From NCBI GenBank assembly GCA_022562855.1, contig JADFON010000036.1, forward strand, positions 1 through 11,015: a DNA stretch of 11,015 bases. Direction: 5' to 3'. Position numbers and translations under genes: made by a program. Under the pieces are notes generated by a model. That model had not been told where the DNA came from. It did not search any database and was given only the letters and a program-made list of their open reading frames with translations. Source of the stretch: Candidatus Zhuqueibacterota bacterium. GTDB lineage: Bacteria > SM23-31. Every line of letters begins with the position of its first letter. Positions within the stretch are counted from its first letter, which is position 1. This document shows positions 7,512 through 11,015 of this stretch, piece by piece.

Positions 7512-7543
7512 TTTGACTTTGGAACCTCATATGGCTAAGTTTG
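7512..7543 (+). promoter_or_regulatory. Bacteroidota-type promoter candidate upstream of the TamB-like gene
   Basis: TTTG (7512-7515), a 20-base gap, then TAAGTTTG (7536-7543) matches the known Bacteroides pattern TTTG-N19-21-TAnnTTTG exactly. It lies in the 189-bp gap after uppS, giving a leader of about 95 bases. The pattern is short, so a chance match is possible, but position and taxonomic context both agree. Confidence 0.45.
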
Positions 7544-7646
7544 GTTAAATATGATAGGCAAGATAGAAAGAAGTGCATTTGTAGATTTCTAAAAATCTAA
7601 ATAAATCATCAGGGTTAATTACGATTCGCATTTTAAGAATATTAGT

Positions 7647-10600
7647 ATGAAACTACGAAAATGGGCTCTCCTTTTAGGAGGATTGTTTCTATTAGGGAGT
7701 ATAGGTGTATATATCAGCTGGGATTTAGTCAAAGCTGACGACCGCATCAAATTGATGATTCAGCGGGAGGCGGGTCAACAACTGGGAGAAATTATAAATG
7801 TTGACCGGGCGCGGATTGGATTTGGACATGTAGCTTTGGACAATCTGGAGTTTTCATTTAATAACGGAATCGATGAAATTAAAATAAAAGAATTACAAAT
7901 CGGATGGAACACATTAGAGTTTATAAAGTCATGGTTTGAACCGCAAAAAGGCGTAACAGAGGTAAAATTAATTGAACCGGTATTAATAATTGGTTCGGAA
8001 TCCGGGTTGCATGAGACACAGGATGAACACTTTTCAGATAGACGGGATCAAATTATTGAACAAATCGAAGAAACGACAGCACGATTGATGAGTCAATTCA
8101 AAAATGTTGTGCGTGTTGAAATATCCGACGGCACAATCTATTACAGAAATCTTGCCGGTGAAATTTACCCGGTTGCAAGAGATTTTCAAGGAGAATTGAT
8201 CAAAAACTCCTTAATAACTGCAACACTCGATATAAGTGCAAAGTTGCTGAGTACTGACCATGATAATCTGAAAATATCTGCCAATCTTAATCTGGAAAAC
8301 TATAATATTATTGCCGATGTGCTTATCGATGATTATGACCTTGGGGCGGGTCTTCCCGAATTTATTGAAAATACTTTAGTAGTTACCAAAGGCACATTGA
8401 ATGGCAGAATCCAAGTTGTCAAATCATCCCTATCGCAGGGTGAAAACAATTATTCGTATGAAGGAACAATCCGGGTAAACGACGCTTCTTATTTAATCAC
8501 CGATAGACCCAATATAGTGTTCAAAAACGTTAATTTAGCCGCTACACTCGAACAGGACTTACTAACTATCGATTCATTTACACAAGAATTTCATGATGGA
8601 ATAATGGAAATTACCGGCACGATAAAGAATCTTTTTGTACCTGAACTAAATTTGTCCTCGAATTTTTCAAATGTTGATTTATCATCATTAGGAATAGATT
8701 CGTCATTCATTGGTCTTGCCGGAACAGTAGATGGCAGCATGAATGTTACTGGTTCCGGTACTGTTTTGGCTATTTCCGGCAATCTGCAATCCAGGAGTTT
8801 AGAATTAAACGATTATCATTTGACACAGATGAAATCAGATTTCAGCTTCAATTTTCCTGACCTGGTTGTTGAGAATTTCGATGCACGTTACAGAGATACC
8901 GCAATATCCTTAAGATTTCTTGTCAATTTTATAGACTTTGACTCATCAAGAATATCCGGAACTGTGGAGGGAGATTTGCTTTCGCTGTTCGATAATATAC
9001 CTCTGTTGGAAAACAACGGGTATTATGGCAGGGCGGAGTTTGAATTCATCCAATTAAAAGAACAACTGGAGGGTCATGGCACCGTTTTGCTTTCGAGTAC
9101 AAATGACAAAGGAACAATTGCGTTAGAAGGGAATTTTCAAATTGGCGATGAAATATACGTTGAAGGGGAATCTCTTGAAAAAGATTTTGACTTTAAGGGC
9201 ACCATATCTCATGATCTATCCTCATTTAGATTTGAATTTATGGACGCGTTATCAATAATTAGTCATGAGTTTGATTTACCGGATGATCTTATCGCCAAAA
9301 TGCCTGACATTCTAAACCTGACCTTATCAGGCGACGGGGTTAAGACCGAATTGTACGCTGATGCGTTAACAGATCAATCCGAATTATTGTTCACTTTGAA
9401 TGGTGAATATGAGAAAAACAGCAATGGCGCCGGTGTTCTAAAAAGTACTTTTAAAGTACTGCTGCCGGGTGAAAAGTCTTTTACTATATCGACAAAAATT
9501 TCAAAAAACAACCAGGTTTACCTGATAGAAGAAATAAGCAGTCCGGGATTGTTCAATGGGTCAATGCAAATTGTCGAAAACGGCGATCTAAAACTTAACG
9601 GGGAATTAAATGTAGAAACTACGGTTGGAACAATTGCAGATCTTACCGGTTATGAATTTCTGGACAACGGTAATCTAAACGGCACAATTACGATAGGAGG
9701 AACTTTTGACAGCCCGGAAATAAATAGTACCCTAATCCTTGAAAATGGTATCAAAAACACTTTAACAGGGCTATCGGGAGCGCTGTCATTCTCATCGCAA
9801 AATTGGACAGATTTCGTGTTAAACGAATTATTCCTCAAAAATAATGATAGTGATTTTCTTGAAGCGTCGGGGATAGTCAATCTCACGGAGGGAACTGCTG
9901 AAATCGACATTATGGGTTCAGATATAGCATCTGATATTTATGGACAATTTTTGTTTTCAAATGGGGAGCTTCTTAACGGTCCCGTTTCGTATAAAATTCA
10001 TTATTCAAGGAACGATAATCAAAGTGAATTTTCCGGTTCAATAATAATTCCGGCAGGAAGAATCGGGAAATATGGTTTCACTGATTTTGAATTGGTTGTT
10101 CATCCTCCGGGTGGAAACAGAATGATGCCGGGCGAAAGCGATAATTCAGATAACAGGATATTGCCGGGTGGCTTTTGGGTTCAAAGCCTGAATATGAAAA
10201 CAATTGGCGGTATTTCTGTAAATGGTGATGGATATATATCGTTTAATGGTGATCAATCCAACTTCGATTTGTCGATAGATGGCAATTTACTGTCGATATT
10301 TCCTGCGTCAATCGATTTCTTTCAATTTTCGGACGGGAAAGGAATTGTAAAAATAAACGTAGGCGGCAATATTACTGACCCGGTAATCAATTCGGGATAT
10401 ATTACCATTACCGACGGCGTTTTGCATCTCGAAAGTGTAATTGACAAAATAGAAAACGTAAATGTTAAGGCTGTACTTGATCCTGACAGCAGGTTTATTG
10501 ATATCGAGGAATTTACAGGCACTTTGGATGGAAAAACAGCCTGGATTGAAAACGAACAGGAAGTACAAGTCGAATATTACGATGAAACAGTTTCTTTATT

Positions 10601-11015
10601 CCCATTCGAACTTATGGACGATGGGTTGAATATTGGCATTTTGTCCCTTCATACTTCCGATAAAGGTGTTGATTTACATATCCCCGACATAATGGATGAA
10701 CAAGAAGAGGGCAACCTCCAACTAAAGGGGTTAGATGGGGAAGAAAAGTTTTATTTCGCAGGAGGAAACGATAGATCGGAAAATCCTTATGTCAGAGGAA
10801 CAATTATACTTAGGGACAGTAGAATTACATATCCCCCGCTTGAAATCGATGAAAATCCGGGGTTTGTTAAGAGATTCCTCAATATAGTAAACTGGGATAT
10901 GCAAGTGGTCCCGGAAAGTAACAATTTTTATGTCCGAAGCGAACCTTCGTCTGTTTTACAAATAATGGATGATATTTTTGGCGATATTCAAATTGAGCTA
11001 AAGATAGAAGATGAG
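7647..11015 (+). CDS. TamB/AsmA-like envelope assembly protein, 3' end beyond the window
   Basis: An open frame of 1123 codons runs to the right edge without a stop. Residues about 5-23 are a single N-terminal membrane anchor after a short basic start (MKLRKW), as in TamB and other AsmA-like proteins. The rest is a long chain of beta-strand-rich repeats with frequent pieces of the pattern G-x-hydrophobic-x-x-P-x-I-x-x-G/S: GGTFDSPEINS at 684, GGNITDPVINSGYITITDG from 906, and RGTIILRDSRITYPP from 1050. These resemble the C-terminal part of TamB (DUF490), which usually lies near the end of a 1200-1500 residue protein, so the stop is probably a few hundred bases beyond the window. TamB-family proteins span the periplasm as a hydrophobic groove and act in outer-membrane protein assembly or phospholipid transport, often with an Omp85 partner (TamA/BamA). 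ATG 7647 has no SD; it is the first in-frame ATG after TAA 7602. The assignment to TamB rather than another AsmA-like family rests on size and the C-terminal motif style. Confidence 0.8.
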   Translation, partial: MKLRKWALLLGGLFLLGSIGVYISWDLVKADDRIKLMIQREAGQQLGEIINVDRARIGFGHVALDNLEFSFNNGIDEIKIKELQIGWNTLEFIKSWFEPQKGVTEVKLIEPVLIIGSESGLHETQDEHFSDRRDQIIEQIEETTARLMSQFKNVVRVEISDGTIYYRNLAGEIYPVARDFQGELIKNSLITATLDISAKLLSTDHDNLKISANLNLENYNIIADVLIDDYDLGAGLPEFIENTLVVTKGTLNGRIQVVKSSLSQGENNYSYEGTIRVNDASYLITDRPNIVFKNVNLAATLEQDLLTIDSFTQEFHDGIMEITGTIKNLFVPELNLSSNFSNVDLSSLGIDSSFIGLAGTVDGSMNVTGSGTVLAISGNLQSRSLELNDYHLTQMKSDFSFNFPDLVVENFDARYRDTAISLRFLVNFIDFDSSRISGTVEGDLLSLFDNIPLLENNGYYGRAEFEFIQLKEQLEGHGTVLLSSTNDKGTIALEGNFQIGDEIYVEGESLEKDFDFKGTISHDLSSFRFEFMDALSIISHEFDLPDDLIAKMPDILNLTLSGDGVKTELYADALTDQSELLFTLNGEYEKNSNGAGVLKSTFKVLLPGEKSFTISTKISKNNQVYLIEEISSPGLFNGSMQIVENGDLKLNGELNVETTVGTIADLTGYEFLDNGNLNGTITIGGTFDSPEINSTLILENGIKNTLTGLSGALSFSSQNWTDFVLNELFLKNNDSDFLEASGIVNLTEGTAEIDIMGSDIASDIYGQFLFSNGELLNGPVSYKIHYSRNDNQSEFSGSIIIPAGRIGKYGFTDFELVVHPPGGNRMMPGESDNSDNRILPGGFWVQSLNMKTIGGISVNGDGYISFNGDQSNFDLSIDGNLLSIFPASIDFFQFSDGKGIVKINVGGNITDPVINSGYITITDGVLHLESVIDKIENVNVKAVLDPDSRFIDIEEFTGTLDGKTAWIENEQEVQVEYYDETVSLFPFELMDDGLNIGILSLHTSDKGVDLHIPDIMDEQEEGNLQLKGLDGEEKFYFAGGNDRSENPYVRGTIILRDSRITYPPLEIDENPGFVKRFLNIVNWDMQVVPESNNFYVRSEPSSVLQIMDDIFGDIQIELKIEDE

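Noticed and set aside
7483-7547. Inverted repeat TAACCAAA / TTTGGTTA in the uppS-tamB gap
   Set aside because: Eight-base AT-rich arms 49 bases apart are expected by chance in such DNA; the right arm also overlaps the promoter candidate. Without conservation data an operator cannot be claimed.
7582-7599. Small hairpin TAGATTT-CTAA-AAATCTA
   Set aside because: Seven weak pairs with a single G/C pair and no T-run; too unstable to call a terminator or RNA element.
10308-10568. Minus-strand open frames opposite the TamB-like gene
   Set aside because: They overlap a continuous plus-strand frame with TamB-like motifs and show no features of their own.

Overview
The window looks like chromosome from a didermic bacterium of the Bacteroidota/Ignavibacteriota/Marinimicrobia-like (FCB) side of the tree. 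The main evidence is a type IX secretion (T9SS) C-terminal sorting domain with the NYPNPFN signature on a giant surface protein. A TAnnTTTG-type promoter candidate and several starts without a good Shine-Dalgarno fit the same picture. Base composition is moderately AT-rich, and by eye the two peptidase genes at the left are GC-richer than the right half. No rRNA, tRNA, CRISPR array, insertion sequence or phage gene was seen. All real genes are on the + strand.

Left part (1-1887): two tandem paralogues of a secreted M28-family zinc aminopeptidase with a C-terminal fibronectin-III-like module. Only the tail of the first is in the window. It carries an in-frame TAA at 60-62 and has gained Gly/Arg-rich (RGG-like) tracts. 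The second (442-1818) is intact with all expected metal ligands and is followed by a strong intrinsic terminator (1846-1887).

Middle (1929-6442): a promoter candidate, a short overlapping upstream ORF, and a gene for a ~1460-residue exported protein. It is built as signal peptide, Asp-box beta-propeller, seven cadherin/Ig-like repeats of about 92 residues, three FnIII-like domains and a T9SS type A sorting domain. It is probably a cell-surface adhesin or binding protein; its ligand cannot be read from sequence.

Right part (6711-11015): uppS (undecaprenyl diphosphate synthase), then, after a 189-bp gap holding a Bacteroidota-style promoter candidate, a TamB/AsmA-like membrane-anchored protein that runs off the right edge. 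Both serve envelope biogenesis, one through the lipid carrier for peptidoglycan and surface polysaccharide, the other through outer-membrane assembly or lipid transport. The whole window is therefore about making and decorating the cell envelope. I see no convincing novel defence or mobile system. The points most worth a second look are the interrupted, RGG-bearing peptidase tail, the multidomain T9SS protein and its odd translation start region.
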